A program made the translations under genes and the position numbers. DNA of 62,120 nucleotides, from contig CAKQIY010000013.1 of NCBI GenBank assembly GCA_934247115.1, positions 1 through 62,120 on the forward strand, read 5' to 3'. The notes beneath the pieces are model-generated. The model was not told the origin of the DNA and did not search any database. It worked only from the letters and a program-made list of their open reading frames with translations. How positions within the stretch are numbered: the first letter of the stretch is position 1; the number at the start of each line of letters is the position of its first letter. This document shows, piece by piece, positions 8,835 through 17,390 of this stretch. Source of the stretch: an uncultured Coprococcus sp. (lineage in GTDB: Bacteria; Bacillota; Clostridia; Lachnospirales; Lachnospiraceae).

Positions 8835-9980
8835 ATGGAAGCATATTTTGACAATTCAGCAACCACCCCGGTTTATCCGGAGGTGAGAGATCTCGTGGTA
8901 AAGTTAATGGAAGAGGATTATGGCAATCCTTCCTCTCTTCATATGAAGGGAGTTCAGGCTGCCAGATATGTGACAGAAGCCCGGGAGAAGCTTGCCAGAC
9001 TGATGAAGATTCAGCCGAAGGAGCTTGTGTTCACATCAGGCGGAACAGAATCCAACAATATGGCCCTCATAGGAGGTGCACTTGCCAACAGGCGTGCGGG
9101 CAACAGGATCATCACCACAGAGGTGGAGCATGCTTCTGTTGGCAGCCCGGTGGCATTCCTGGAGAGTATGGGCTTTGAGATTGTCAGGATAGGTGTTGAC
9201 AGCCATGGCATAATAGATATGGAACAACTGATGGAAGCTGTGAACGATGACACGATCATAGTATCTGTTATGTATGTGAACAATGAGATTGGTGCTGTTA
9301 TGCCGGTACAGGAGATAGCAAAGCGTATAAAGGAGAAGAATCCTTCTGTCCTGTTCCATGTGGATGCCATACAGGCATTTGGCAAGTATGTCATATACCC
9401 GGGAAGAATGGGGATAGATATGATGTCCATAAGCAGCCACAAGTTCCACGGACCAAAGGGCGTTGGAGCACTCTATATACACGACAGGGTAAAGGTTAAG
9501 CCTGTTATATATGGTGGAGGCCAGCAGAATGGTATGCGTTCTGGAACAGAGAATGTGCCGGGGATCGCTGGAATGGCGCTTGCGGCCGAGATGACATACA
9601 GGAATCTGGACAGCAGTGTGGAGCATATGAAGAATCTCAAGGAGCATCTGATCGCAGAGCTTACACAGATAGAGGATGTGTACAGCAATTCAGGGGACGC
9701 ACCTCATATAGCCAGCATTACATTCAAGGGTGTCAGAAGTGAGGTCATGCTTCATGCGCTTGAGGAGAGAGGCGTATATGTGTCATCAGGTTCTGCGTGC
9801 TCATCCAACAAGCACTCTGTGAGCAGCACATTGAAGGCTGTCGGACTGCCGCCTGAGAAGCTGGAGTCCACACTCAGATTCAGCTTTTCACCGGAGAATA
9901 CGATGGAACAGGTGGACTATGCAGTGCAGTGCTGTAAGGAACTGCTTCCGGTACTGAGAAGATACAGACGCAAAAAGTAA
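8835..9980 (+). CDS. Cysteine desulfurase (IscS/NifS-like), probably the sulfur donor for ThiI
   Basis: A 381-residue PLP enzyme of the class V aminotransferase family. It has the N-terminal YFDNSATTPV motif, the PLP lysine in SSHKFHGPKG and the active-site cysteine in SSGSACSSNKHS. It converts cysteine to alanine and passes a persulfide to an acceptor. The start at 8835 has GGTGGA seven bases upstream; an ATG five codons earlier abuts a hairpin and has no good site. Because thiI follows after 34 bases, this is most like the NifZ-type desulfurase dedicated to tRNA 4-thiouridine in Bacillus, not the general Fe-S enzyme, but that is inferred from context. Confidence 0.93.
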   Translation: MEAYFDNSATTPVYPEVRDLVVKLMEEDYGNPSSLHMKGVQAARYVTEAREKLARLMKIQPKELVFTSGGTESNNMALIGGALANRRAGNRIITTEVEHASVGSPVAFLESMGFEIVRIGVDSHGIIDMEQLMEAVNDDTIIVSVMYVNNEIGAVMPVQEIAKRIKEKNPSVLFHVDAIQAFGKYVIYPGRMGIDMMSISSHKFHGPKGVGALYIHDRVKVKPVIYGGGQQNGMRSGTENVPGIAGMALAAEMTYRNLDSSVEHMKNLKEHLIAELTQIEDVYSNSGDAPHIASITFKGVRSEVMLHALEERGVYVSSGSACSSNKHSVSSTLKAVGLPPEKLESTLRFSFSPENTMEQVDYAVQCCKELLPVLRRYRRKK

Positions 9981-10014
9981 CATGAGAATATAGTCGGACA
10001 GACAAGGAGGAACG

Positions 10015-11202
10015 ATGCAGTACAAGGCTTTTATGATAAAGTATGCCGAGATAGGCACGAAGGGCAAGAACAGGTATATATTTGAAGATATCCTGTGCAA
10101 GAACATCAACAGAAAGCTCAAGAACTATGGAGATTTCTATATAAGAAAAGAACAGGGAAGAATATTTGTAGAGTGCAGATCCGATTATGACTATGAGGAT
10201 GTTGTGGGTGCCCTTGGCAAAGTGTTCGGTATAGTAGGCATATGCCCTGTTGTTGTGGAGGAGAATACAGAGTTTGAGAATCTCAGACAGAAGGTTATAG
10301 ATTACGTGGACGAAGCGTATGACAGGAAGAACTTCACCTTCAAGGTGTTCACGCGGAGAAATGACAAGACATACCCTATGACCTCCATGGAGGTCAGCGC
10401 TGAACTGGGACATTTCCTTCTTGAAGCATATCCGGATCTGTCCGTTGATGTTCATGCTCCGCAGGAGATAATCAATGTGGAGATAAGAAAGGTCGCATAT
10501 ATATATTCCATCACCATCCCTGGCCCGGGAGGGCTTCCTGTCGGAACAAATGGTAAGGGCATGGCGCTTCTGTCAGGCGGAATAGACAGTCCGGTGGCGG
10601 CATATATGATAGCCAAGAGAGGCGTTGTGGTTGAGGCAGTGTATTTCCATGCACCTCCATTCACAAGTGAGAGGGCAAAGCAGAAGGTTATAGATCTGGC
10701 ATGCCTTGTCGCTGATTATGCCGGAGCCATCAGACTTCATGTTGTGAATTTCGCAGATGTGCAGATGGCCATATATGACAACTGCCCGCACGAGGAGCTC
10801 ACGATCATCATGAAGAGATATATGATCAAGATCGCTGAGGAGATCGCTGAGAAGAATGACTGCCAGTGCACTATCACAGGTGAGAGCATAGGCCAGGTGT
10901 CAAGCCAGACTGTGTTCAGCCTGAACGTCATCAATCAGGTGAGCACCATGCCTGTGTTCCGGCCATGTATAGGTATGGACAAGCAGGAGATAGTGGACAT
11001 ATCAGAGAAGATAGGCACATATGAGACTTCAATTCTTCCTTACGAGGACTGCTGTACGACATTCGTTGCCAAGCATCCGGTGACACATCCGGTGCTTTCG
11101 GCTATAGAGAAGTCTGAGGCCAAGCTTGAGGGAATCATAGAGCCTCTGTACCGCAAGGCTGTGGATACAGAAGAGATAGTTATGTGCAGGGCAAAGCAGT
11201 AG
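10015..11202 (+). CDS. thiI: tRNA 4-thiouridine synthase ThiI
   Basis: A 395-residue ThiI. It has an N-terminal ferredoxin-like and THUMP RNA-binding region (about 1-165) and a PP-loop ATP-binding site ALLSGGIDSPVAAYM. The later motifs are VFRPCIGMDKQEI and ILPYEDCCTTFVAKHPVTHP. No C-terminal rhodanese domain is present, as usual in Firmicutes, where sulfur comes directly from a partner cysteine desulfurase. The desulfurase gene is immediately upstream. The product makes s4U8 in tRNA. Confidence 0.95.
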   Translation: MQYKAFMIKYAEIGTKGKNRYIFEDILCKNINRKLKNYGDFYIRKEQGRIFVECRSDYDYEDVVGALGKVFGIVGICPVVVEENTEFENLRQKVIDYVDEAYDRKNFTFKVFTRRNDKTYPMTSMEVSAELGHFLLEAYPDLSVDVHAPQEIINVEIRKVAYIYSITIPGPGGLPVGTNGKGMALLSGGIDSPVAAYMIAKRGVVVEAVYFHAPPFTSERAKQKVIDLACLVADYAGAIRLHVVNFADVQMAIYDNCPHEELTIIMKRYMIKIAEEIAEKNDCQCTITGESIGQVSSQTVFSLNVINQVSTMPVFRPCIGMDKQEIVDISEKIGTYETSILPYEDCCTTFVAKHPVTHPVLSAIEKSEAKLEGIIEPLYRKAVDTEEIVMCRAKQ

Positions 11203-11256
11203 AGCAGTAAAAGAGAACAGTGATAGATAAAACAAAACGATAAAAGAATAAAAGAA

Positions 11257-11282
11257 AAAGAGATGCTGCAAAGCATCTCTTT
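11257..11282. terminator. Bidirectional terminator between thiI and the HPr-like gene
   Basis: AAAGAGATGC (11257-11266) pairs perfectly with GCATCTCTTT (11273-11282) around a six-base loop. It lies between two convergent genes, and the A-rich sequence on its left side gives a T tract for the minus-strand transcript. Confidence 0.75.
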
Positions 11283-11354
11283 GAAATTCTTTGAAATATT
11301 CGGAACCAGGTCATACGTTATGATGTGTGGCAGAATATCGTTCTTCAGAATGTA

Positions 11355-11588
11355 TTATTCTGCTATGTATGGCTTCAGAGTAGCCATGATCTCATCGAGA
11401 CCGCTCTCTGCATGGATGTTAAGCTCAATTGGCTTTGAAATATCAAGGCTGAAGATACCCATGATGGACTTTGCGTCGATTACGTAACGTCCTGATACGA
11501 GATCAAATTCAGCGTCGAACTTTGCAATGTCGTTGCAGAAGCTCTTGACCTTGTCGATTGAGTTTAAAGAAATCTTAACTGCTTTCAT
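11355..11588 (-). CDS. HPr-like protein without the catalytic histidine
   Basis: A 77-residue protein of HPr size and fold signature. The segment AKSIMGIFSLDIS matches the HPr region around regulatory Ser46 (here Ser41). The GLHARPA motif that carries the phosphorylatable His15 is absent; the equivalent stretch reads SIDKVKSFCNDIA. It therefore cannot be a normal PTS phosphocarrier. It resembles Crh in Bacillus, which also keeps the serine and lacks the histidine, though close relationship is not shown. It is a single minus-strand gene with AGGAGG before its ATG and its own strong promoter. Confidence 0.8.
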   Translation of the reverse strand: MKAVKISLNSIDKVKSFCNDIAKFDAEFDLVSGRYVIDAKSIMGIFSLDISKPIELNIHAESGLDEIMATLKPYIAE

Positions 11589-11636
11589 AATTAGTCCTCC
11601 TAACCCTTATGAGTAATAGTTTTATGTACTCTATTC

Positions 11637-11665
11637 ATTATATTTTTATGGAATACAAAAGTCAA
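11637..11665 (-). promoter_or_regulatory. Strong SigA-type promoter of the HPr-like gene
   Basis: On the minus strand TTGACT (11665-11660) is followed by a 17-base spacer and a perfect TATAAT (11642-11637), about 50 bases before the start codon at 11588. It indicates a monocistronic vegetative transcript. Confidence 0.85.
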
Positions 11666-11684
11666 TATAAGGAGTGTAAAATTG

Positions 11685-13049
11685 ATGTTAAAAGGTAAGT
11701 CGGTTGCCGCGACAACCCTTGGCTGCAAGGTCAATCAGGCGGAGACGGACAGTATGCTGGACATGCTGGCGGCCGCTGGTGCTGATATCGTGGAATTCGA
11801 GGAAAAAGCGGATATATATATAGTTAATACGTGTTCAGTGACGAATATTGCAGACAAGAAATCCAGACAGATGCTTCACAGGGCAAAGAAGAGGAATCAC
11901 GATGCCATAGTTGTGGCTGCTGGCTGTTATGTCCAGTCCGCAAAGGAGCTTCTGGAGCAGGATGCTGCGGTGGATATAGTTATAAGCAACAACATGAAGA
12001 AGAATATCACCGGGATAATCGAAGAATACATGAATGATTCCGATAATGTGATAGATAGGCAGGACGGATCCGATGGAGCAGGGACGGGCGCTGCAGAGTA
12101 TTTTATCGATATATCCAGGGAGACCGAGTATGAGGAGATGGGCGGACATGTACCGGTGGGACATACCCGTGCGTACGTCAAGATCCAGGATGGCTGTAAC
12201 CAGTTCTGCTCATATTGCATCATTCCTTATGTGAGAGGAAGGATAAGAAGCAGGGGTGAGGAGGCGATCCTGGCGGAGGTCAGGGAGCTGGCTGATGCAG
12301 GGATCAAGGAGGTTGTGCTTACCGGCATACATATATCCTCATACGGCAAGGATAAGAATAATGAGGGAGCACTTATAGATCTTATAGATGCTATCTCAAA
12401 AATCAAAGGAATCAAGAGGATACGTCTTGGATCCCTGGAACCGGGGATCATAACAAAGGATTTTGTAGAGCGTGTGGCTGCCAATTCCAAGGTGTGCCCT
12501 CACTTCCATCTGAGCCTGCAAAGCGGCTGTAATTCCGTGCTTAAGAGGATGAACAGAAAGTACACAAGAGAGGAATACTTTGAAAAATGTGATATGCTTA
12601 GAGCGGCGTATAATAACCCGGCGCTCACCACGGATGTCATAGTGGGATTCCCCGGAGAGACGAATGAGGAATTTGAGGATACGGTTCAGTATCTGACTGA
12701 CCTTAATCTGTATGAAATGCATATATTCAAGTATTCGCCGAGACAGGGAACCGTTGCGGCGGCTATGAAGGATCAGGTGGATCCGGAGATCAAGAATCAG
12801 CGCAGTGATGTGCTGCTGGCGCTGACGGAGAAGAACAAGAAGGCATATGAGAGCCAGTTTGAGGGGCAGGAGCTAGAAGTCCTGGTTGAGGAAGTTGTCC
12901 ACAGAGAGGAAGGGACATATCTCAGGGGGCACACAGAGAGATATATGGATATCCTTATATCTGTCGGGGCTGCGCCTGTGCCGGAGAGCTTTGTGAACAG
13001 CTTTGTATATGTGAGATACACACAGGATGGGGATATCTATCTGGTGTGA
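11685..13049 (+). CDS. mtaB: tRNA t6A37 methylthiotransferase MtaB
   Basis: A 454-residue methylthiotransferase. The N-terminal MTTase domain uses cysteines in LGCKVNQAE, NTCSVTN and AAGCYVQ for one cluster. The radical-SAM motif CNQFCSYCIIPYVRGRIRSR binds the second, and a C-terminal TRAM domain follows. It converts t6A37 to ms2t6A in tRNAs reading ANN codons. LGCKVNQ and the CSYCIIPY context are typical of the MtaB (YqeV) branch and not of MiaB. A TTG at 11682 could also serve; I use the following ATG. AAGGAG is at 11669-11674. Confidence 0.94.
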   Translation: MLKGKSVAATTLGCKVNQAETDSMLDMLAAAGADIVEFEEKADIYIVNTCSVTNIADKKSRQMLHRAKKRNHDAIVVAAGCYVQSAKELLEQDAAVDIVISNNMKKNITGIIEEYMNDSDNVIDRQDGSDGAGTGAAEYFIDISRETEYEEMGGHVPVGHTRAYVKIQDGCNQFCSYCIIPYVRGRIRSRGEEAILAEVRELADAGIKEVVLTGIHISSYGKDKNNEGALIDLIDAISKIKGIKRIRLGSLEPGIITKDFVERVAANSKVCPHFHLSLQSGCNSVLKRMNRKYTREEYFEKCDMLRAAYNNPALTTDVIVGFPGETNEEFEDTVQYLTDLNLYEMHIFKYSPRQGTVAAAMKDQVDPEIKNQRSDVLLALTEKNKKAYESQFEGQELEVLVEEVVHREEGTYLRGHTERYMDILISVGAAPVPESFVNSFVYVRYTQDGDIYLV

Positions 13050-13067
13050 CAACTGTCAATCTGTTCC

Positions 13068-13096
13068 TTTACTTTTGATACCTTTTATATTAGAAT
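13068..13096 (+). promoter_or_regulatory. Probable promoter of the ireB-ruvX operon
   Basis: TTTACT (13068-13073), 17-base spacer, TAGAAT (13091-13096), about 55 bases before the ireB start and after the mtaB stop. Confidence 0.55.
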
Positions 13097-13150
13097 GGGA
13101 ATGTTAGATAGATGGCTCACTAGATAATTATAAGATGAGGACGTGATTTG

Positions 13151-13408
13151 ATGAATAACGAAAGTACACAGAATATTGTGCCGATGAAGGACGCGGCTAT
13201 CGACGTCAGGCAGATCATCGGCCAGGTATATGATGCACTTGCTGAGAAGGGATACAATCCGGTAAGTCAGGTTGTTGGATATATTATGAGCGGTGATCCA
13301 ACATACATTACAAGCTACAAGAATGCCAGAAGCCTTATCATGAAGGTGGAGAGAGATGAGATCATAGAGGTTCTGTTCGAGGATTATATCAAGAACAATC
13401 TTATATGA
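13151..13408 (+). CDS. ireB: IreB family regulatory phosphoprotein (UPF0297)
   Basis: An 85-residue protein with the family core VYDALAEKGYNPVSQVVGYIMSG and ARSLIMKVERDEIIEVL. IreB is a small dimeric protein phosphorylated by the PASTA-type Ser/Thr kinase IreK in Enterococcus, where it lowers cephalosporin resistance. It stands before ruvX and a DUF1292 gene, exactly as yrzL-yrrK-yrzB in Bacillus. I use the ATG at 13151; a TTG one codon earlier is less likely. Confidence 0.92.
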   Translation: MNNESTQNIVPMKDAAIDVRQIIGQVYDALAEKGYNPVSQVVGYIMSGDPTYITSYKNARSLIMKVERDEIIEVLFEDYIKNNLI

Positions 13409-13455
13409 TGATGTACAACAGAGACTGATCATACAGGACGGGAATAGGACGGATT

Positions 13456-13896
13456 ATGAGAATATTAGGATTAGACTACGGAACGAAGACTGTGGGTGTA
13501 GCTGTGAGCGATCCGCTGGAGATCACAGCGCAGCCGGTTGAGACTATAGAGAGAAAGTCTGCGAACAAGCTCAGACAGACACTTGCGAGGATCGAGGCCA
13601 TCATAGAGGAGTATGGCGCAGTATCGGAGCAGGAGAAGATAGGTCGTATAGTGCTGGGATACCCGAAGAATATGAACAACACAGAGGGTGACCGGTGTGA
13701 GGCTACCCGTGCGTTCAAGGAGGATCTTGAGCGCAGGACAGGTCTTGAGGTAGTTCTGTGGGATGAGAGACTGACCACCGTGGAGGCGGAGCGTATACTC
13801 ATGGACAGTGGTGTGCGCAGAGAGAACAGGAAGACCTATATAGACAAGATGGCGGCTGCAGTCATACTGCAGAATTATCTGGATGCACAGAATTAG
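13456..13896 (+). CDS. ruvX: RuvX/YqgF family putative pre-16S rRNA nuclease
   Basis: A 146-residue RNase H-like protein beginning MRILGLDYGTKTVGVAVSDP, with the nuclease motifs VLGYPKNMNNTEG and VLWDERLTTVEAERIL and a conserved C-terminal DKMAAAVILQNYL. Family members have been linked to 16S rRNA 5-prime maturation and described as Holliday-junction resolvase-like. The length is typical. It is the second gene of the ireB operon. Confidence 0.94.
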   Translation: MRILGLDYGTKTVGVAVSDPLEITAQPVETIERKSANKLRQTLARIEAIIEEYGAVSEQEKIGRIVLGYPKNMNNTEGDRCEATRAFKEDLERRTGLEVVLWDERLTTVEAERILMDSGVRRENRKTYIDKMAAAVILQNYLDAQN

Positions 13897-13910
13897 AGGT
13901 TATATCGTAT

Positions 13911-14189
13911 ATGGCAGAGAACAACAGAACTGACGGAAGTATCGTATTTGAGGCAGAAGATGGAACAGAGGTTGAATTCAATGTGGTGGAGCAGACCACC
14001 CTTGGAGGAGTGAACTATCTGTTCGTGATAGACAAAGCGGATGATGAATCATTCCTTATTCTCCGTGAGAACAGCGGAGCTGATACGGAAGAGATGGCAG
14101 CATACGACATTGTTGAAGATGAAAAAGAATTGGAGGCAGTCATAAAGATATTTGATGAACTGCTCGAGGACGTAAATTTGGAGGTATAG
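13911..14189 (+). CDS. DUF1292 family protein (YrzB-like)
   Basis: A 92-residue acidic protein recognisable as DUF1292 by the alternating beta pattern VEFNVVEQTTLGGVNYLFVIDKA and the terminal (D/E)-rich helix. Its biochemical function is unknown. It is a regular neighbour of ireB and ruvX across Firmicutes, so an accessory role in the same process is possible. It ends six bases before the TTG start of the RNase J gene, so translation may be coupled. Confidence 0.85.
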   Translation: MAENNRTDGSIVFEAEDGTEVEFNVVEQTTLGGVNYLFVIDKADDESFLILRENSGADTEEMAAYDIVEDEKELEAVIKIFDELLEDVNLEV

Positions 14190-14194
14190 GAAAA

Positions 14195-15859
14195 TTGAAT
14201 AAGAAGAATAATGAGACAGTGAAGATCATTCCATTGGGCGGTCTGGAACAGATTGGAATGAATATCACTGCGATAGAGTATGAGGACTCTATCATAGTCA
14301 TTGACTGCGGACTGGCATTCCCTGAGGATGACATGTTAGGAATAGATCTGGTTATACCTGACGTGACCTATCTTAAGGAAAACGCGGACAAGGTCAGAGG
14401 ACTTGTGGTTACCCACGGACATGAGGATCACATAGGTGCCATTCCGTATATTGAGAAGGAGCTCAATATGCCTATCTATGCAACCAAGCTGACGATGGGA
14501 CTTATAGAGAACAAGCTCAAGGAGCACAACCTTATGAACAACACCAGAAGAAAGGTTGTGAAGTATGGACAGAATATCAACCTCGGAGCATTCAGGGTTG
14601 AATTCATCAGGACCAACCACTCTATAGCGGATTCAGCGGCGCTTGCCATATATACACCGGCGGGACTTATCGTTCACACCGGAGATTTCAAGATAGACTA
14701 CACGCCGGTATTCGGTGGAACCATAGATCTTCAGCGCTTTGCAGAGCTTGGCAAGAAGGGCGTGCTTGCGCTCATGGCAGACTCTACGAATGCTGAGAAG
14801 GAAGGCTTTACACAGTCAGAGAAGACAGTTGGAAGAACATTTGACAACCTGTTCAATGACAACAAGGATCACAGGATCATCATAGCTACATTTGCATCGA
14901 ATGTAGACAGAGTACAGCAGATCATCAACTCGGCGTACAAGTATGGCCGTAAGGCGGTCATCGAGGGACGGAGCATGGTGAATATCATCACCACGGCATC
15001 GGAGCTCGGATATATCAATATACCGGACAATACACTTATAGATATAAGCGAGATGAAGAATTATCCTGACGAGAAGGTAGTGCTCATCACAACCGGAAGC
15101 CAGGGAGAGAACATGGCTGCGCTGTCACGTATAGCGGCATCCATACACAACAAGATCGCTATCAAGCCGGGAGATGTGGTCATATTCAGCTCACATCCGA
15201 TACCGGGCAATGAAAAGGCGGTATTCAAGGTTATAAATGAACTTGAGGCCAAGGGCGCACACGTTATATTCGAGGATACACACGTATCAGGACATGCGTG
15301 CCGCGAGGAGCTGAAGCTTATCTACGCACTGACAAAACCTAAGTATGCTATCCCGGTTCACGGAGAGTACAGACATCTGAAGAGACATGCGGAGCTTGCC
15401 AGAGAGATGGGCGTGCCTAAGGAGAATGTGAAGATCATGACCACCGGAGATGTGCTGGAGATAGGTGAGGACAGATTCGAGGTCGTGGGCAAGGTACCTG
15501 CACAGGGAGTGTTCGTTGACGGACTCGGAGTTGGAGATGTGGGCAATATCGTGCTCAGGGACAGACAGCTTCTGTCACAGAATGGTCTCATGATCATAGT
15601 TGTCACACTTGACAGATACAGCAACCAGCTTGTGGCCGGACCGGATATCGTGTCCAGAGGATTTGTGTATGTGAGAGAGTCGGAGACGCTTATGGAGGAC
15701 TGCAGGATCACCTGTCAGGAGGCTCTTGACAGATGTCTCAGCCGTGGCGTGACAGACTGGGGCAAGATCAAATCCGTGATCAAGGATGACATGGGAGAAT
15801 TCCTCTGGAAGAGAACGAAGAGAAGTCCTATGATACTTCCGATCATCACAGAGGTATAG
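14195..15859 (+). CDS. rnj: Ribonuclease J
   Basis: A 554-residue metallo-beta-lactamase/beta-CASP nuclease. The zinc motif is THGHEDHIGAIPY, and MADSTNAEKEG, ASNVDRVQQI, FSSHPIPGNE and HVSGHACREELK complete the active site and CASP region. A C-terminal dimerisation domain follows. RNase J has 5-prime exonuclease and endonuclease activity in mRNA decay and rRNA maturation. The best start is TTG at 14195, with GGAGG at 14180-14184. Placing it within the ireB-yrrL-type cluster differs from the Bacillus order. Confidence 0.95.
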   Translation: MNKKNNETVKIIPLGGLEQIGMNITAIEYEDSIIVIDCGLAFPEDDMLGIDLVIPDVTYLKENADKVRGLVVTHGHEDHIGAIPYIEKELNMPIYATKLTMGLIENKLKEHNLMNNTRRKVVKYGQNINLGAFRVEFIRTNHSIADSAALAIYTPAGLIVHTGDFKIDYTPVFGGTIDLQRFAELGKKGVLALMADSTNAEKEGFTQSEKTVGRTFDNLFNDNKDHRIIIATFASNVDRVQQIINSAYKYGRKAVIEGRSMVNIITTASELGYINIPDNTLIDISEMKNYPDEKVVLITTGSQGENMAALSRIAASIHNKIAIKPGDVVIFSSHPIPGNEKAVFKVINELEAKGAHVIFEDTHVSGHACREELKLIYALTKPKYAIPVHGEYRHLKRHAELAREMGVPKENVKIMTTGDVLEIGEDRFEVVGKVPAQGVFVDGLGVGDVGNIVLRDRQLLSQNGLMIIVVTLDRYSNQLVAGPDIVSRGFVYVRESETLMEDCRITCQEALDRCLSRGVTDWGKIKSVIKDDMGEFLWKRTKRSPMILPIITEV

Positions 15860-15871
15860 AAGGGTGAGAAT

Positions 15872-16219
15872 ATGACAGATACATTGGAACTTAGCAGACA
15901 GCTGAACGCCTGTATCAAGGACTCAGATGTCTACAGGAATTATCAATATTGCAAGGATAAGCTCAGGCAGAAGCCGGATAAGCTTCAGCAGCTGATGGAA
16001 TTTCGTAAGAAAAATTATGAAATACAGAACAATGAAATGCTTGACAATCCTTATGATGAAGTTAATAATCTATTCGTGGAATATGATTCCATAGTCCATG
16101 ATACCATAGTGAATGACTTTATCAGGGCAGAACAGAAGCTGGTCCGCATGATGAAGCTTGTATATGAGCAGATAGCGGATGACCTCGACTTCGATATCAT
16201 AGATGAGGATGGTCAGTAG
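15872..16219 (+). CDS. YlbF family regulator (RNase Y-associated)
   Basis: A 115-residue all-helical protein with the YlbF pattern: repeated helices LSRQLNACIKDSDVYRNY, KKNYEIQNNEMLDNPYDEV and a long C-terminal amphipathic helix. YlbF, YmcA and YaaT form a complex that modulates RNase Y in Bacillus. The gene follows rnj by 12 bases, so two RNA-decay functions appear linked. Which paralogue (YlbF or YmcA) it corresponds to cannot be told by eye. Confidence 0.8.
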   Translation: MTDTLELSRQLNACIKDSDVYRNYQYCKDKLRQKPDKLQQLMEFRKKNYEIQNNEMLDNPYDEVNNLFVEYDSIVHDTIVNDFIRAEQKLVRMMKLVYEQIADDLDFDIIDEDGQ

Positions 16220-16260
16220 AACCGGCGCGGATGTATTTGTGAATAAGGAGAACAAAAGTT

Positions 16261-16710
16261 ATGGCTATAGATAGTGCTAGAAGTATGAAGAAGGTGTTGA
16301 GATTCCTGTTCGGTCTTCTCATCAATGTATGTATATTGTTTTTGCTGGTCAAGGCCTTCACGTATTCCTATGATTTTGCATATCAGGTATTTGCGACCAA
16401 GTCTGTGGATCCGGTGAACAACAGGAAGGTGTCCATTCAGATCACGGCTGACGAGAGCGTTCTGGATGTGTCTTCTGCACTCAGGAAGGCTGAGGTTATA
16501 GATAACAAGTATGCATTCATACTCAAGCTGAGGATAACGGGCAATGCAAGCAAGATCAAGCCTGGTACATACCAGATAGCACCAAGCAATACCAACAAGG
16601 AGATTATGGAGCTGATCACGGGAACTGCGGAGACATCCAGCTCGGACAGTGATTCGTCCGGCGGTGGTGACAGCTCAGATTCAGATACAGACACCTCTGC
16701 ATCTGAGTAG
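16261..16710 (+). CDS. Short MltG/YceG-like membrane protein lacking the catalytic domain
   Basis: A 149-residue protein with one membrane segment (about 13-35, FLFGLLINVCILFLLVKAF) and an extracytoplasmic LysM-like domain. That domain reads VSIQITADESVLDVSSALRKAEVI and KIKPGTYQIAPSNTNKEIMELI, which matches the N-terminal part of endolytic transglycosylase MltG. The sequence then ends in a Ser/Asp/Gly-rich tail without the MltG catalytic domain. Its place before trmR corresponds to yrrL (mltG) in Bacillus. It is either a specialised non-catalytic relative or an ancient truncation; the frame is intact. Confidence 0.75.
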   Translation: MAIDSARSMKKVLRFLFGLLINVCILFLLVKAFTYSYDFAYQVFATKSVDPVNNRKVSIQITADESVLDVSSALRKAEVIDNKYAFILKLRITGNASKIKPGTYQIAPSNTNKEIMELITGTAETSSSDSDSSGGGDSSDSDTDTSASE

Positions 16711-16724
16711 GGAGAGAATATTAT

Positions 16725-17390
16725 ATGGTAACTGATGAGAGACTGGCGTCATTTATCAATTCCTTTAATACAGATTACGATGAGGTTATAACCTCTATCA
16801 GAAAAGAGGCAGAAGAGAACAGGGTACCTGTCATAAGAAGAGAGGCCGGGGAGTTCATCAAGATGCTCATCATGATGAACAGGCCGAAGAGGATTCTTGA
16901 GATAGGTTCAGCCATTGGCTTTTCTGCCATTTTTATGAGCAGGTTTCTGGAGGATGGCGCACATATAACAACTATAGAGAATTATCAGCCCAGGATAGAA
17001 GAGGCGAAGAAGAACATAGAGCGTGCAGGTGCGCAGGATGTGATCACACTGCTTGAGGGGGATGCCCTAGAGATACTTCCGGGACTGTCCGGTGAGTATG
17101 ACATGGTGTTCATGGATGCGGCCAAGGGCCAGTATGGCAGCTTTTTCAAGGATGCCATCAGGCTTCTCAGAGAGGATGGCATACTTCTGTGTGACAATGT
17201 ACTTCAGGATGGAGACGTTCTTGAGAGCAGATTCGCTGTCACCAGGCGCAACAGAACGATACACTCACGCATGAGAGAATATCTGTATGAGCTCACGCAT
17301 GATCCTGAACTTGAGACAGCTATACTTAATATCGGAGACGGGATGAGTCTCAGTATAAAGAAGGGAAGAAATGATGAGAAGAGAAGGTAA
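16725..17390 (+). CDS. trmR: tRNA 5-hydroxyuridine methyltransferase TrmR (YrrM-like O-methyltransferase)
   Basis: A 221-residue class I methyltransferase of the O-methyltransferase family 3. SAM-binding motifs are ILEIGSAIGFSAIFM and TIENYQPRIEEAKKN, and the metal/substrate motifs are YDMVFMDAAKGQYG and LLCDNVLQDG. In Bacillus the orthologue YrrM makes 5-methoxyuridine at tRNA position 34 from the hydroxyuridine made by TrhP-type U32 proteins. The downstream gene is such a U32 protein and overlaps it by 20 bases. The assignment rests on this pairing as much as on sequence. Confidence 0.87.
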   Translation: MVTDERLASFINSFNTDYDEVITSIRKEAEENRVPVIRREAGEFIKMLIMMNRPKRILEIGSAIGFSAIFMSRFLEDGAHITTIENYQPRIEEAKKNIERAGAQDVITLLEGDALEILPGLSGEYDMVFMDAAKGQYGSFFKDAIRLLREDGILLCDNVLQDGDVLESRFAVTRRNRTIHSRMREYLYELTHDPELETAILNIGDGMSLSIKKGRNDEKRR

